This document shows positions 23,145-37,800 of a DNA stretch of 64,000 nt, piece by piece. The notes beneath the pieces were generated by a model that saw only the letters and a program-made list of their open reading frames with translations, had not been told where the DNA came from and searched no databases. Numbering within the stretch: the first letter of the stretch is position 1; each line of letters opens with the position of its first letter. The stretch is from Caprella mutica (Eukaryota > Arthropoda > Malacostraca > Amphipoda > Caprellidae). The position numbers and the translations under genes are program-made. Where the stretch lies: positions 316,464-380,463 of the forward strand of contig CANNZV010000263.1 of NCBI GenBank assembly GCA_947561585.1, written 5' to 3'.

Positions 23145-23692
23145 GTTTCTTAGTCACTGAGGATAATCGGTCAAATACTTTTGAAATTTTTGGGACGATC
23201 ATTGCGTTTATTTAAAGTAGATTTTCACTTGGCTTTAAATTTTCTGTTCATCTTTTTAACCTGAGGAGCAGGTTTCTTCTTTCATTTGTTTATTATTATT
23301 TTATTATTCTCTTGGAGCACATAAATTTACAGACGGTACGGTAGAGCATCAACCTAACAAATGGGCCTTCTTAAGGAATTACTAGGCTGGAACCAAACTA
23401 ATCTCAAAAGGCCTCAGCCATTCACATAGAATGTTAATAGTCTATAGACTGAACTCTTAAAGTAACTAAGAACTATTTGCCCTGTGCATAGAAAAAGGTT
23501 CATTTTTATTAATACAACAATCTCTAAGCTCTTTTCTACCCATCATTGAATCTTGTTTTTCTTCCTTGGGAAACATGTCCTTTGATTCAAGGAGGTAGAA
23601 TAATTTCTCAATTTTTTAATTTCCTTCTTCCAATGTGGCTATTCTAAAACATCAAAGCAAATTTCTAACACAATATATTAATCTCGTGGCCG
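23145..23692. other. Unassigned spacer
   Basis: No supported feature. Confidence 0.4.
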
Positions 23693-24915
23693 ATAAATTC
23701 CACCGCAGAAAGTTCCACTAGGGTGATTCCACCACGGAATATTTCTTCGGCGTTAAATACCAGATGTGTAAAATTCCACTGTGGAAGATTCCACCATTTT
23801 GATGAGAAAATACAAATGAACAGTATAAATAAACAGTTTTTTTAAATGTATTTCTACGTCTAGGTAATTGATAATTATAAAATTATGAATGAACAAATCT
23901 TCTTTTTATAGATTAAACAATTAATAATTAGGTTTAATATTAATCAATTAATAATTATAGGCATTAAATAATTAACTGGTTAATCGTGACAGAATATGAC
24001 GCTGGTATTGGAACACCAACCTGTGGCAACACTGATAAATTTAGCTTCTTGAATCTATCAACAGAAACACTAAGTTCAGATTTTTATGTTTGATACAAAA
24101 TGATTGTTTTTAGGTTTCATTATTGAAAATGTTAATATATTAAGCAACAATATGAAAACTGACACGCATGTTTTTAGTGTCTATTTCTTTAGAGTCAATT
24201 CAAATCAGAGACTTGCTGAACCGAATATATATTAAGATGTTGCATATCAAAAGAAACTCTGTACGTGTTATGATTTATATATCCTGTGTGAGTTTTGAAG
24301 TTATGATTTTTAGTCGTGTGTCTGTGGTTTCAGGTCTTGGTAATTTTTCTTTTCATATTGAAATATATCGATACTAATTAAACATTTTATTTCAGTACGT
24401 GTCAAATTTGTTTTTTAATTCCACTTTTTATCGTCGCTGATTTAAATTGAAATATATATATTGGTACATTTAAAAACTTTGGTGATAGATAATGTATATA
24501 TAAAAAAAAATATGTTACAAACAAAATATAATTCTTAATTTCAGTTTCATCATATATATGTTTACAGGAGAATCAAACGGATTCTAAATTATTGGTCACG
24601 GGGGCAGTCGAACTTTATTGTTGAATTTACACAATTTATATTTTTTAATAAAATAAATGTTTTCCTTAGCTTATCTTTTAGGCCTTCACTTAACATAAAA
24701 TATTCTTATAATTTCTTCCCTTTTTAACTAATGAAATGTTGTTCGGTTTCCAGTAAAAACACATTTTTCTTTGAATCAGTTTTATTAAATTTTATACCTT
24801 TTGTAAATGACATTTAGCATTATGTGGTGGAATTTTCCGGCGGTGGAATATTCCGTGGTGGAACTTACCAGCGGTGGAACTTTCCGTGGTGGAATTTTCC
24901 GAGGGGGAATTTACC
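23693..24915. mobile_element. 1.2-kb TIR element with phrase-repeat ends (ggaattttccaccgcgg type)
   Basis: Left end: aattccaccgcagaaagttc, attccaccacggaatattt, attccactgtggaag. Right end in reverse complement: aaattccccctcgg, attccaccacggaaag, attccaccgccgg. Both ends are tandem imperfect 15-17 bp phrases in opposite orientation, forming a terminal inverted repeat of about 100 bp. The interior is AT-rich with no transposase seen. Confidence 0.6.
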
Positions 24916-25289
24916 TAGAACCATTAATCTATATGTACAAACTTTAAATACTTTCCTTGTCTTGTTAGATAAATCTATTGGTATTTTCATCTTTATTTTC
25001 ATTAGAAAATCTATGTTTCGATCTTATAATTATGGTGATTTTTTCATTCACATCATCTTTCAATCTGGAATGACTGTTCGAAACATATTTGTTTATATTC
25101 CAGATGCAAAATATCCTAATTAGTAGCAGTAATTAATTATGTCACCTGATGTCCCAGTCCCAGCCAATGGGTCTGAACGATGCAGAACAGTTTTCCTGAA
25201 ACTACCTGATGCTTCTCTGATGATAACGCGTAAGTTAGACCACGGGGTGATGAATATCGAGTTAGCGAACGAATCCATTGTGATGTGTC

Positions 25290-25535
25290 CTCTTCTTCCT
25301 AGGTTTCCTCTAGTTCCTAATTTTCTTCTTGATCCTTTATTTCCTCTTGTTCCTAAGTGTCCTCTTTTTCCTAAGTGTCCTCTTGTTCCTAAGTTTTCTC
25401 TTGTTCCTAAGTTTCCTCTTGTTCCTAAGTGTCCTCTTGTTCCTAAGTGTCCTCTTTTTCTTAAGTGTCCTCTTGTTCCTAAATATCCTCTTGTTCCTAA
25501 GTGTCCTCTTGTTCCTAAGTGTCTTTTCGTTCTTG
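25290..25535. repeat. 18-bp minisatellite, about 13 copies
   Basis: The unit cctaagtgtcctcttgtt repeats with single-base variants, just upstream of the first recognised exon of the receptor gene. Open frames on both strands follow from the 18-bp period. Confidence 0.95.
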
Positions 25536-25627
25536 TCACTGTTGAGATTTATTATCCCTATTGATAATAAGGATAGTCAATTATTTATAAATCTATACAA
25601 TTAATAACTATTTCTATCCCACTAAAG

Positions 25628-25857
25628 TTGTTCTCTTCACCTGCATGGGACTTGGACTTGGTGATCCCCTGAGGCCCCGGTGTCCAGACAGAGCTGATTG
25701 GGTAGTTAATAACGACTACTGTTACTTCTTCTCGCCTAACGGAGCAGCTTATGTGGAAAAGAAGTCATGGGATGAGGCTAGGAAGTATTGTGTGGAACAA
25801 GGAGGAGATTTGTTATCTGTAGAGAATTCTGATGAATCTCTCTTTATTAGGAAATAT
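25628..25857 (+). CDS. Receptor gene: first recognised exon, N-half of CTLD1
   Basis: Encodes RCPDRADWVVNNDYCYFF ... SWDEARKYCVEQGGDLLSVE ... SLFIRKY, the first half of a CTLD (W, A..C, LxS motifs). Donor AAATAT|GTGAGT, phase 0. The 5' edge is uncertain: acceptor cactaaag (25,627) would add the hydrophobic VLFTCMGLGLG, possibly the end of a signal peptide begun in an upstream exon; ccctgag (25,672) is the alternative. Confidence 0.7.
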
Positions 25858-28800
25858 GTGAGTCCTGAGTTTACTGTGTCGACACTCCGTATATTTGAAG
25901 TGAAATTCCTACCAATGATGTAGAATTCTTCTTTAAAATTCTATTATTTTTTGATTTTTGTGCGGTATTCTACTTGGTATGTACTTTGCGGTGAAGATAC
26001 AATACAATACAATATCTTCTTTCAGTAATTCTTTATCTATAATATTGATAATGAGGGACAAATTCGTTCTTGTTTCTCCTTTATTTTCAAAGGAGAATAT
26101 AGTGTATATTCTAAAATACTTGACTCTGGCTTAATTAAGTTTCCTTCTTTAGAATTTCCCGATATTTCACTGCCCGATAATTCGCCGCGGACAGTTCGCC
26201 GTGAGAACATCTCGCTGCTAGGACAATTCCCCGCCAGAAAAACTCGACGTGTGATTTATGTTTTACTGCCATGTACATTATTTCTATATGAAGAAATATT
26301 AATTCACAGAGTAGCTTTTTTGGATCCATGAGCTTTGTCAGCGACTAGTGGTTGGTGACCTTGTTCGATGATTCACTTTCCTTTCTGAATTCTTCTTCCT
26401 TTTGTCGTTAATGACAAGGCCCACGGTTTCGAAGCAGACGTTAAACCCTCTACTAAATTAAATTAATATCTCTAAAAAGTGATAAAATTACTGTTAACTG
26501 TATAACAAATACGCTGACATGCAAGGAAAGAAATTACAATCAATCTTACTTAAATACACAATATTACAATAATGCATGGTATCTTCAGAATAAATAGCAT
26601 GATGAAGAATTGAATTAATGTGATTAACATAAAATTCGTCAGTAATTGGTACTTTCTTCTATGGTTCCAACCAATTCATCATTCCAACCATTCCCAGATC
26701 AAGAAGATTGCCTCTCGCTTTATTTTTATCATGGGAAATGGAACGACAAGAACTGTGGAAGGAGTTTCCGTTTCATCTGCAAGAAGCCAAAGAGAGGAAA
26801 CTACACTTCGAATTCTGTGTTTTCAGCTGACAATACCTCTGCAGTGAAAGGAAACTGTCCCAGAGAGTGGGCTAAAGCAGGTAAATATTTATTTACAGCT
26901 GTACACTGTAGAGGCAGAGTAGTAGTAAGATGAGTGTCTTTTTTATGCCATTATTTACTTATTACTATAAAGATTTAGAATCTTAATTTGACTAATTGAT
27001 GTGCTTAAAGCTACACAGACTCGTTATCTATATAGTTCATAATAGAATTATTAATTATTTATGAAATTTAAAAAATTGTCCTGGTGTGATGAAGATGACG
27101 TCATTTATACGATTCTATACTGTCAAGACATGACTCGAAGATGTCTTGGCATGACCCTAACCTATGAATGTTATACGCTAAGTATATAATTTGACCACCG
27201 GTAATTAAAACAAATGGGAGTCTATTTACCAGGGGTCAAATTACTGTTCATACTTATGTATAATGTTTATTAACTGAGCTATTTAACGTGATTGTCTTGT
27301 TTTAGAACTTTTGTCTCTCCATAGAAGCGGATTTACCTTCAAAAAAGTAACAACGCCTTCTATTTGCTTTTCTCATTATTGTCATAAAAGCCATTATATT
27401 GCTGAACTGTATGAATCTATATTTGCCAATAAATAATAACTGGATAAGCAATATTTATATCAGTTACCGAGGGAATTAAATGAAGGAACATGTCATTGAA
27501 TCTAAAAAATAAACTGTACGTTAAGAAAAGATCAATCTTGCTCTATCTCATAAAATTGAACGTTTGGTTATCTGCTTTTAATCCCAAGAAGGGTGCATAA
27601 GATCAGTTCATAATCTGTAGCTTTTATGGCACGATTCTATGTTGTCAGGGCATAATACTAGGTTGTCATGGCATAATACTAGATTGTCAGGGCATAATAC
27701 TAGATTGTCAGGGCATAATACTAGGTTGTCAGGGCATAATACTAGGTTGTCAGGGCATAATACTAGATTATCAGGGCATAATACTAGGTTGTCAGGGCAT
27801 AATACTAGGTTGTCAGGGCATAAAACTAGGTTGTCAGGGCATAATACTAGGTTGTTAGGGCATAAAACTAGGTTGTCAGGGCATAATACTAGGTTGTCAG
27901 GGCATAATACTAGGTTGTTAGGGCATAAAACTAGGTTGTCAGGGCATAAAACTAGGTTGTCAGGGCATAATACTAGATTGTCAGGGCATAATACTAGGTT
28001 GTCAGGGCATAATACTAGGTTGTCAGGGCATAATACTAGGTTGTCAGGGCATAATACTAGGTTGTCAGGGCATAAAACTAGGTTGTCAGGGCATAAAACT
28101 AGGTTGTCAGGGCATAAAACTAGGTTGTCAGGGCATAAAACTAGGTTGTCAGGGCATAAAACTAGATTGTCAGGGCATAATACTAGGTTGTCAGGGCATA
28201 AAACTAGGTTGTTAGGGCATAAAACTAGGTTGTCAGGGCATAAAACTAGGTTGTCAGGGCATAATACTAGATTGTCAGGGCATAATACTAGGTTGTCAGG
28301 GCATAATACTAGGTTGTCAGGGCATAATACTAGATTGTCAGGGCATAATACTAGGTTGTCAGGGCATAATACTAGATTGTCAGGGCATAATACTAGGTTG
28401 TCAGGGCATAAAACTAGGTTGTCAGGGCATAATACTAGGTTGTCAGGGCATAATACTAGGTTGTCAGGGCATAATACTAGGTTGTTAGGGCATAAAACTA
28501 GGTTGTCAGGGCATAAAACTAGGTTGTCAGGGCATAATACTAGATTGTCAGGGCATAATACTAGGTTGTCAGGGCATAATACTAGGTTGTCAGGGCATAA
28601 TACTAGGTTGTCAGGGCATAATACTAGGTTGTCAGGGCATAAAACTAGGTTGTCAGGGCATAAAACTAGGTTGTCAGGGCATAAAACTAGGTTGTCAGGG
28701 CATAAAACTAGGTTGTCAGGGCATAAAACTAGATTGTCAGGGCATAATACTAGGTTGTCAGGGCATAAAACTAGGTTGTTAGGGCATAAAACTAGGTTGT

Positions 28801-31800
28801 CAGGGCATAAAACTAGGTTGTCAGGGCATAATACTAGATTGTCAGGGCATAATACTAGGTTGTCAGGGCATAATACTAGGTTGTCAGGGCATAATACTAG
28901 ATTGTCAGGGCATAATACTAGGTTGTCAGGGCATAATACTAGATTGTCAGGGCATAATACTAGGTTGTCAGGGCATAATACTAGGTTGTTATGGCATAAA
29001 ACTAGGTTGTCAGGGCATAAAACTAGGTTGTCAGGGCATAATACTAGATTGTCAGGGCATAATACTAGGTTGTCAGGGCATAATACTAGGTTGTCAGGGC
29101 ATAATACTAGGTTGTCAGGGCATAATACTAGATTGTCAGGGCATAATACTAGATTGGCAGGGCATAATACTAGGTTGTCAGGGCATAATACTAGATTGTC
29201 AGGGCATAATACTAGATTGTCAGGGCATAATACTAGGTTGTCAGGGCATAATACTAGGTTGTCAGGGCATAATACTAGGTTGTCAGGGCATAATACTAGA
29301 TTGTCAGGGCATAATACTAGGTTGTCAGGGCATAATACTAGGTTGTCAGGGCATAATACTAGGTTGTCAGGGCATAATACTAGATTGTCAGGGCATAATA
29401 CTAGGTTGTCAGGGCATAATACTAGATTGTCAGGGCATAATACTAGATTGTCAGGGCATAATACTAGATTGTCAGGGCATAATACTAGGTTGTCAAGGCA
29501 TAATACTAGGTTGTCAGGGCATAATACTAGATTGTCAGGGCATAATACTAGATTGTCAGGGCATAATACTAGGTTGTCAGGGCATAATACTAGGTTGTCA
29601 GGGCATAATACTAGGTTGTCAGGGCATAATACTAGATTGTCAGGGCATAATACTAGGTTGTCAGGGCATAATACTAGGTTGTCAGGGCATAATACTAGGT
29701 TGTCAGGGCATAATACTAGGTTGTCAGGGCATAATACAAGGTTGTCAGGGCATAATACTAGGTTGTCAGGGCATAATACTAGATTGTCAGGGCATAATAC
29801 TAGGTTGTCAGGGCATAAAACTAGGTTGTCAGGGCATAATACTAGGTTGTCAGGGCATAATACTAGATTGTCAGGGCATAATACTAGGTTGTCAGGGCAT
29901 AAAACTAGATTGTCAGGGCATAAAACTAGATTTTCAGGGCATAATACTAGGTTGTCAGGGTATAATACTAGATTGTCAGGGCATAATACTAGGTTGTCAG
30001 GGCATAATACTAGGTTGTCAGGGCATTTACTTAGACTGTAAGGGCATAGTCTTAGGGTGACAAAATAAAGACTCCTATACAAATTAAATATATACAAGTG
30101 TAATACTCCTATATATATATATTAAATAAAGATACCTATTTTCACAGATTTCTCCCAAATGCTTAACAGTAACATCTTTTCTACCTAGGAGGCAAATGTT
30201 ATTCTTTGATCACGCAATCCAAGGCACATAAAGATGCAAGGGAATACTGCAAGAAATTCACTGGTGGTGATTTAGCTAGCATCAACAGCCAGTTTGAACA
30301 AGGTGGGTAAATCTAATAAACGATTATTGATAATTTAGATATAATTATACTTTTTCATATTTAATATCTTAGTGTAGTTGTATTTGAGAAGAGGTTTCTA
30401 TCATCTCACATGGTTGACAACACTGGTCGGTAAGAGTGCCACACGGCTCATTTTGAGACTGAGTCAGACTGGAGGAATCGTATTGGGAGAATAAGTCCTT
30501 TTCTTTACGTGTCTAGAACGTGTCTGTAACGAAAAGTAAAGTTTCGTTACATGCCTAAAAGAAGACAGTGAAAGTAACTGTTTTGTACTAGCGTTACTTT
30601 TCTTGAAAGTAAACTACGTAGTTTTTCTTTTTTTGTTTATATTAAGTAAGTTGCGGCTTGTCTATTGTGATTTTGCTTCCTAAGAAATCTCTCATGTAAG
30701 TCTTACCGATTGTCATTTTCACGGTTGTTGAGTCACAAGGCGTTGGTGCGACAGTAGGGGCAGGTTAGAGACGCATAATAAGAGTTCTGGGGACTCGCTG
30801 CTACACATTTGTTAAGTTTTGGCTGACTAACCAGTGACGTCTCATTGACAGCACTGCATCAGCTCAGGAAACTGGCAACTAGGTTACTCTTACACTTAGT
30901 TGAGATTATTTTTTATCAAAATATATTGGTATATTTTTTTAATTTACAAAACAACTTGCATCTATGTTACTCTTACACTTAGTTGAGATTATTTTTCATC
31001 AATATATATTAGTATATTTTATTTTAAATACAAAAGCAAGTTGTGCATCTCTGTGGAAAATAATTTATTAATAAAATATCGTGAAGATCATTTGGTTGAA
31101 TATTAACTAAAAAAAATTCTTGGGAAAGTATAATATAAGAATTTAATATAATAATTTAAATTATATTAAATTTTCCATCGTCGGCCGTAGCAATTTAGCT
31201 GCAAGGGAACATTACTGAAAGTTGTACTGAATGAATTATTGAGTGCTTGCAATATAACAGCTATTTTTAAAATAGCTGTCTTAGACTTTATAGCCAATAA
31301 CTTAATTCGTCAAATGAGCTATGAATAGCTTGAAATTAAAAGTATTACCTTCAAAAAATCACTACAACGACCTCTTTAAATTATATGGTTTAACAACTAC
31401 CTAGTAAAACATTGATTATGTTCATAGGTATTACAAATTACAGTCACCACTTAATTTTATTGCTTTTCAGATTTTCAGTATTTTGATTTTGATACCCTTT
31501 TCCTGTACATTTTCTTTAATTAGAAAACCTGTAAAAGAGGTGTAACCATCCTATATTTTTACGTAATTCTTATATCTATTTGGTTGCTAATATCTTTATT
31601 TTATTTTATTTAATTTAATATTTTGTACGTAATTTATATGAATGAATTATATAAATATTGTAAGATTTTTATAAAAAAGAAAATTCATTAATAATCTGAG
31701 ATTGTTTTCCTTCATAATCGTTTTTTTTAATGCTGTTAAAGAAAACTACCAAATTTTAAATCCTCAACTAAACCAATAATTTCACCTTTCAGCGTACGCT

Positions 31801-34800
31801 GATCAGTATAGCGATCACTTTTTACGTTGCATGTACTGTCCGTTGTAAGAGCTTTACCTGTATATCCATTGAAATAAGGATACTGTTCTACAATTTAAAA
31901 ATAATGAATAACGAGTTCTTTCTAATTTTCAGATGTGATAGTTTCTTTGTTTTTGGATGTGCCTACTATGATGAGCAGTGTTTGGATTGGGATGATGCAT
32001 CTCTACTTTGACTTCGTTTGGATGGATCAGAGCCCTCTGCAGTACACCAATTGGGCAATGGGAGAACCGAGCAAAAAAGTCAGTTATAAATAAACAATTA
32101 TTATCAAACCTAACTAAACTTTTGTAATGGAACTGATTATATTTCAAAGTAGAACTCAAACCTGCGATTGATTATTTGTTTGGAAAATAAAATTACTTTT
32201 TACATTTTTATTTAATTTATAAATGCTTAATCTGTCTAACTCCTGGTATTAATCACCAGGTGACATACATTGATGACTGTTAAATTCCACCCCGCTAAAT
32301 TCTACCCTAGTTATATTCCACCCCAATTTACGGGTTAGCTTTGGCTAGTCATTAATATTAATCATTTATTAGTTTTTTGTACAATACTAAGTAACTCGCA
32401 TTTTCTTTATATCAAATCTAACCTTAAGCGGGCCATTCACGATCAGTTTCACCTCAAGGAAATCCTTGAAATTTGGTAAAACTGATCGTGAATGGAGGTA
32501 TTTGAGGTCTGTCAGTCCGACTGTCAGTTGGCCGGAGGAGATCATGTGATGCTTGATTTTTGAGGCGGGGCTTAAGTAATCTGAAGATAAAACTGACCGT
32601 GAATGGTGAGTGATCAGGTCATTGGTCAGTTTTAGCCGCTTGCTGACACTGTATTAGCATTCAAAGGCTTTGATTTAGTCATTCTGAGTTTCTTTACAAT
32701 AGAATGCGCCATAACATGTTCTAATCCTATTAACCCTAATTAATTATCACAAAAGGAGGATGCTATTTCTATGGCCTGAACGGGTGTTGGACATGAACCC
32801 CCTCTTCCTGTTCGTTAAATATTCATGAAGTTTGCAGTGCCATTTATTCTGAGAGATTCGAAGCCATCTTAATTTATTCATATTATAAAAAGATTAAAAA
32901 AGATGGGTTCGTGTCGGGGGGCTTATGTCCTTAGTCCATCTTGAACACCACGGTAGTCTATCCTGCAGTGACCTGCATGCACTGATGGGAAGACTGATCG
33001 TTAGTGGACGTCATCTTTCAGCGCCTGAAGGAATTCCGTAAGGCCAGACTGACCGTGAATGGCCCACTTTAAGTTGGTCAAACTCAAGCTGTTTATTTTT
33101 CTCTACACATGTGATAGAACAGCAGAAAGAAAGATCGTGTGAAAGCACTTTATCAGTTAAATATATCCTGTGGTAAATGGAAAAGAAGGGGGTTGGCATC
33201 CCCTGTGCTCCAAACTGTCGTAATTAGGATTATGTATTTTCTCTTTCCATGTTTATTTTTTTTAACAGCTAATTGCAGTTTTAGAGTATAGTGTTAGGTT
33301 TATGCTCTTCAACTATGTTGTCTTAGATTTTGTGTTAGGTAGACTCGTAGGCTTCATTTATCACTGATAGGTGGCAAGTGACTGCATTCACAAAGTAGCT
33401 ATTCTGCATACATGAGCTTTGTCAACTACAGATGGTAGGTGATTTTGATCATGGAGCACATATCCTTTCTGACTGCTTCTTCTTGAAGTTCTTTCTTAAG
33501 TCTGTAATATGGCCTTTGGTTCTGAAGTACAGATGTTTAACCCCTATACTGAAGTGAATTAATTGTTTATCGGGGTGGAATATACCAGGGTGGAATATAC
33601 CAGGGTAGAATATACCAGGGTGGAATATACCAGGGTTGAATATACCTAGAACTCCTACATTTGATGCTATACTGTTTTTATTCAAAGTTCAGGGCTCTCA
33701 ATCTTGTGTGGAGCTCATCCCAAGAAAAACCTACAGGTGGAATGACAGAAAATGCGATAAAGAGATTAGCTTTATCTGCCAAATACCAGCAGGTTTGTGA
33801 AGATCCAATATTTCTATTTTTCCATCCAAACTATCAATATTTTATCTGCACATCATCAACACAAGCAAAAGATATAAGAAATAAAGACTGTAAGTATCAG
33901 CACTGTAATTCGTAGACTGCAGAGTTTGCTAACTCTTCAAGTGAAGGAAATATTCTTTTAAGAGAGTTATAGATTGCTGATTATGTGATTATTGATGAAA
34001 ATCTACTTCTATTCTACATGGATTGACTTAATAATTAGTTGGTGATTAAGTCAATGAGTGTTCAGAGAAATGATTGCATTTATTATTTGTCAAAATATGC
34101 TTGAAACAAGTGGGATACACAAATTATCTATAATTATGTATCTTTTTTTTTGTTGCGATGTTGAAATAATTTGAAATTAAAATTGGAATATTGATGATGC
34201 TTATGAAACTTTAGATATTTCTCAAATTATTGAAATAATCAGTGAATTCTTTTATACTAAATAGATATTCGATGTAACAATAAATAGCTATAAATTGAAA
34301 ACTAACAACATGTACCTATAGTCCTATACACCTTCCTTCAATTTTTGGAATATTCTAATGAAAATCAATTGAAATTCTGTATATTTGTATATTTTTATAT
34401 CATCTTTAACATTTTTAAAATTTTAACTTTAAAATTCGATTACCTCATTTAAAACATTCTGATTTATATTTCAGACAGTACTCGTGAGTACGATTCGAAC
34501 TTAAATTTCTGCGATGAACCTTTGACTGAGTTTGTTAAGAAAGGTGATGCCTGTTACAGAGTCATTGATGAAGAGAAAACATGGAAGGTGAATTCATGGA
34601 TAGATTCTGATATAAAGAATAGTTTTATATAAACTTCTTTTATAATGGTAATAATTTATTCATCATTTATTCTATTAACATTTATTGATTCATCAGGAAG
34701 CAGAAGAATACTGTCAACAACTTGGATCAAATTTGATGTTTGTTGAGTTTATGGAAGAGAATGCCTATATTTACACCGGTTTGTTGAGAAAATATACTCT

Positions 34801-37800
34801 GAACGACCGCTTCTGGATGGGAATGGAATACAACAAAGTAAGAGTTCACAATTTAACTCGTAAATTATTTTTTGAAGTTGATCATCTGGTTGAAGATGTA
34901 AGGTAATAACATCTCATCAATTCACATTCAGAAAACTCAAACGTTCCAGTTTTTGGACGGTAACCCAGTCTTGTTCACTAACTGGGGAATGGTTGCCAAC
35001 GACTCTTGTGCTGTCCTTTCTGTAAGTGATGGAGGAAAATGGTTCTCTGAACCATGCTCAAGAGAGAACAAATTCATTTGCAAGTATTCGTCCACAAAGT
35101 ACATTCTAGAGGGCCCAGATGTAACTGGTTCGTGTCCTTCTGACCAATGGATAAATTTCCATGGTGAGTACTGCTACCTTTTTGAGACTGAAGAGAAGGC
35201 TGACTGGTTCAATGCCAATATTCGCTGTCGAAAAGAAGGTGGCAACTTGGTTTCGATACATTCGAAACAGGAGGAGGATTTCTTAAGACACTACGTTGAA
35301 CGAAAAAATCTACTATCTTCTATGTGGATTGGTCTTTATCAAAGTAACCAGAGTTTCGTCTGGTTCGATGGGACCCCAATGGACCATCTAAATTGGGCAA
35401 GTGGTGAGCCAAATGACCCAAATAGAAAGTGTGGAGAAATTAACCGTTTTTCTCGAGAATGGAAAGATGCCAATTGTACTAGCCTCAAGAGCTACATCTG
35501 CAAAATACAGAAAATCGTCTTGACTGAATCTCTTCCTAATGATGAAACCAATTTTTCCTCAGTGCATAAAAATCACATGACGATTATTATTGTTATTCCT
35601 TCAATCATCTTCTTGCTAGCAATTGTAATTGTTATGGCCTGCTACTGCAAAAGAAAAAAGAAAATGAATCAGATGACTCCAAGTTCTGAAAATGTTCGCT
35701 TCTACAAAGGTTTGTTGTGGGAGATGATATTAAATATTATAAAATATGGTTACTCTGACTATCGCTACAAGACAAGAAATTTCGCAATCGGTCTGATTAG
35801 AATTTAAAGGTTATACTTACTAACCCCAATATATTTTAGACTATCAGCAAACAAAATTTCAAGATCTGTTTTAACTCAATTTGTTATTAGTTAAAAGATA
35901 GTAATATGTGAGGATTAATTCAACTAGTGTTATTGTAATTTACATTAAAATATGACGTACAGGGTGTACCAGCGTTACGGGACATGAAATAAACTGTTAT
36001 AACTTGAAAAGTTTGAGAGGAGAATTAAAAAACAAATGAAGCATTTGAAAGAAAACAAAAGAAGGATTCATATTTTGTATCTGTTTTTATGATACTGCGA
36101 TTAGTCACGTTACAATTAAATATTATTTCGAGCCCTTCACAATACATCGATATTTGGATAACAGACCATCTAATAACCATCACAACTCAATACATCAAGT
36201 ACGTAAGCGTAGCTAAAGAACAGATATCTTTCAGAACTTTCTTTACAGAAAATAATTGACAATCGAAAAGGTAATTTAAGAATTTGCTAGACATTTATAA
36301 AACAAGGGTTCAATTGCCAAGAAGAAACCAGGATGAAAATATATCAAAATTGAGCCTGTGAAACAATGATTAAGAACTACTCTATGAATCTCTATTAGAC
36401 TGTTTGCACAAAAAACATAAACTTCAAAGCTGCTTTTGCACCGTAGCTTTAGAATTTTTTATTATCTTTAATCATACAAAGCTCAAATTGTTCAAGACCT
36501 CATTAATAGAAAAGGCTTGGATTAGCTATACGGTTTGAACACGAAACTTTGAACGATGCAACATTCTTGGATAAGTCTATAGCTTCAAATAAAGCACAGT
36601 ACTTTCTTGGATAAGTCTATAGCTTCAAATAAAGCACAGTACTTTCTTGGATAAGTCTATAGCTTCAAATAAAGCACAGTACTTTCTTGGATAAGTCTAT
36701 AGCTTCAAATAAAGCACAGTACTTTCTTGGATAAGTCTATAGCTTCAAATAAAGCACAGTACTTTCTTCGATAAGTCTATAGCTTCAAATAAAGCACAGT
36801 ACTTTCTTGGATAAGTCTATAGCTTCAAATAAAGCACAGTACTTTCTTGGATAAGTCTATAGCTTCAAATAAAGCACAGTACTTTCTTGGATAAGTCTAT
36901 AGCTTCAAATAAAGCACAGTACTTTCTTGGATAAGTCTATAGCTTCAAATAAAGCACAGTACTTTCTTGGATAAGTCTATAGCTTCAAATAAAGCACAGT
37001 ACTTTCTTGGATAAGTCTATAGCTTCAAATAAAGCACAGTACTTTCTTGGATAAGTCTATAGCTTCAAATAAAGCACAGTACTTTCTTGGATAAGTCTAT
37101 AGCTTCAAATAAAGCACAGTACTTTCTTGGATAAGTCTATAGCTTCAAATAAAGCACAGTACTTTCTTGGATAAGTCTATAGCTTCAAATAAAGCACAGT
37201 ACTTTCTTGGATAAGTCTATAGCTTCAAATAAAGCACAGTACTTTCTTGGATAAGTCTATAGCTTCAAATAAAGCACAGTACTTTCTTCGATAAGTCTAT
37301 AGCTTCAAATAAAGCACAGTACTTTCTTGGATAAGTCTATAGCTTCAAATAAAGCACAGTAGTTTCTTGGATAAGTCTATAGCTTCAAATAAAGCACAGT
37401 ACTTTCTTGGATAAGTCTACAGCTTCAAATAAAGCACAGTACTTTCTTGGATAAGTCTATAGCTTCAAATAAAGCACAGTACTTTCTTGGATAAGTCTAT
37501 AGCTTCAAATAAAGCACAGTACTTTCTTGGATAAGTCTATAGCTTCAAATAAAGCACAGTACTTTCTTGGATAAGTCTATAGCTTCAAATAAAGCACAGT
37601 ACTTTCTTGGATAAGTCTATAGCTTCAAATAAAGCACAGTACTTTCTTGGATAAGTCTATAGCTTCAAATAAAGCACAGTATTTTCTTGGATAAGTCTAT
37701 AGCTTCAAATAAAGCACAGTACTTTCTTGGATAAGTCTATAGCTTCAAATAAAGCACAGTACTTTCTTCGATAAGTCTATAGCTTCAAATAAAGCACAGT

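Noticed and set aside
20940..23153. 737-residue hydrophobic repeat protein
   Set aside because: Follows entirely from the 57-bp period; variants hit all codon positions and there is no gene context.
27608..30097. Open frames of about 800 residues on both strands
   Set aside because: Artefact of a 21-bp tandem period; frames begin and end at the array edges.
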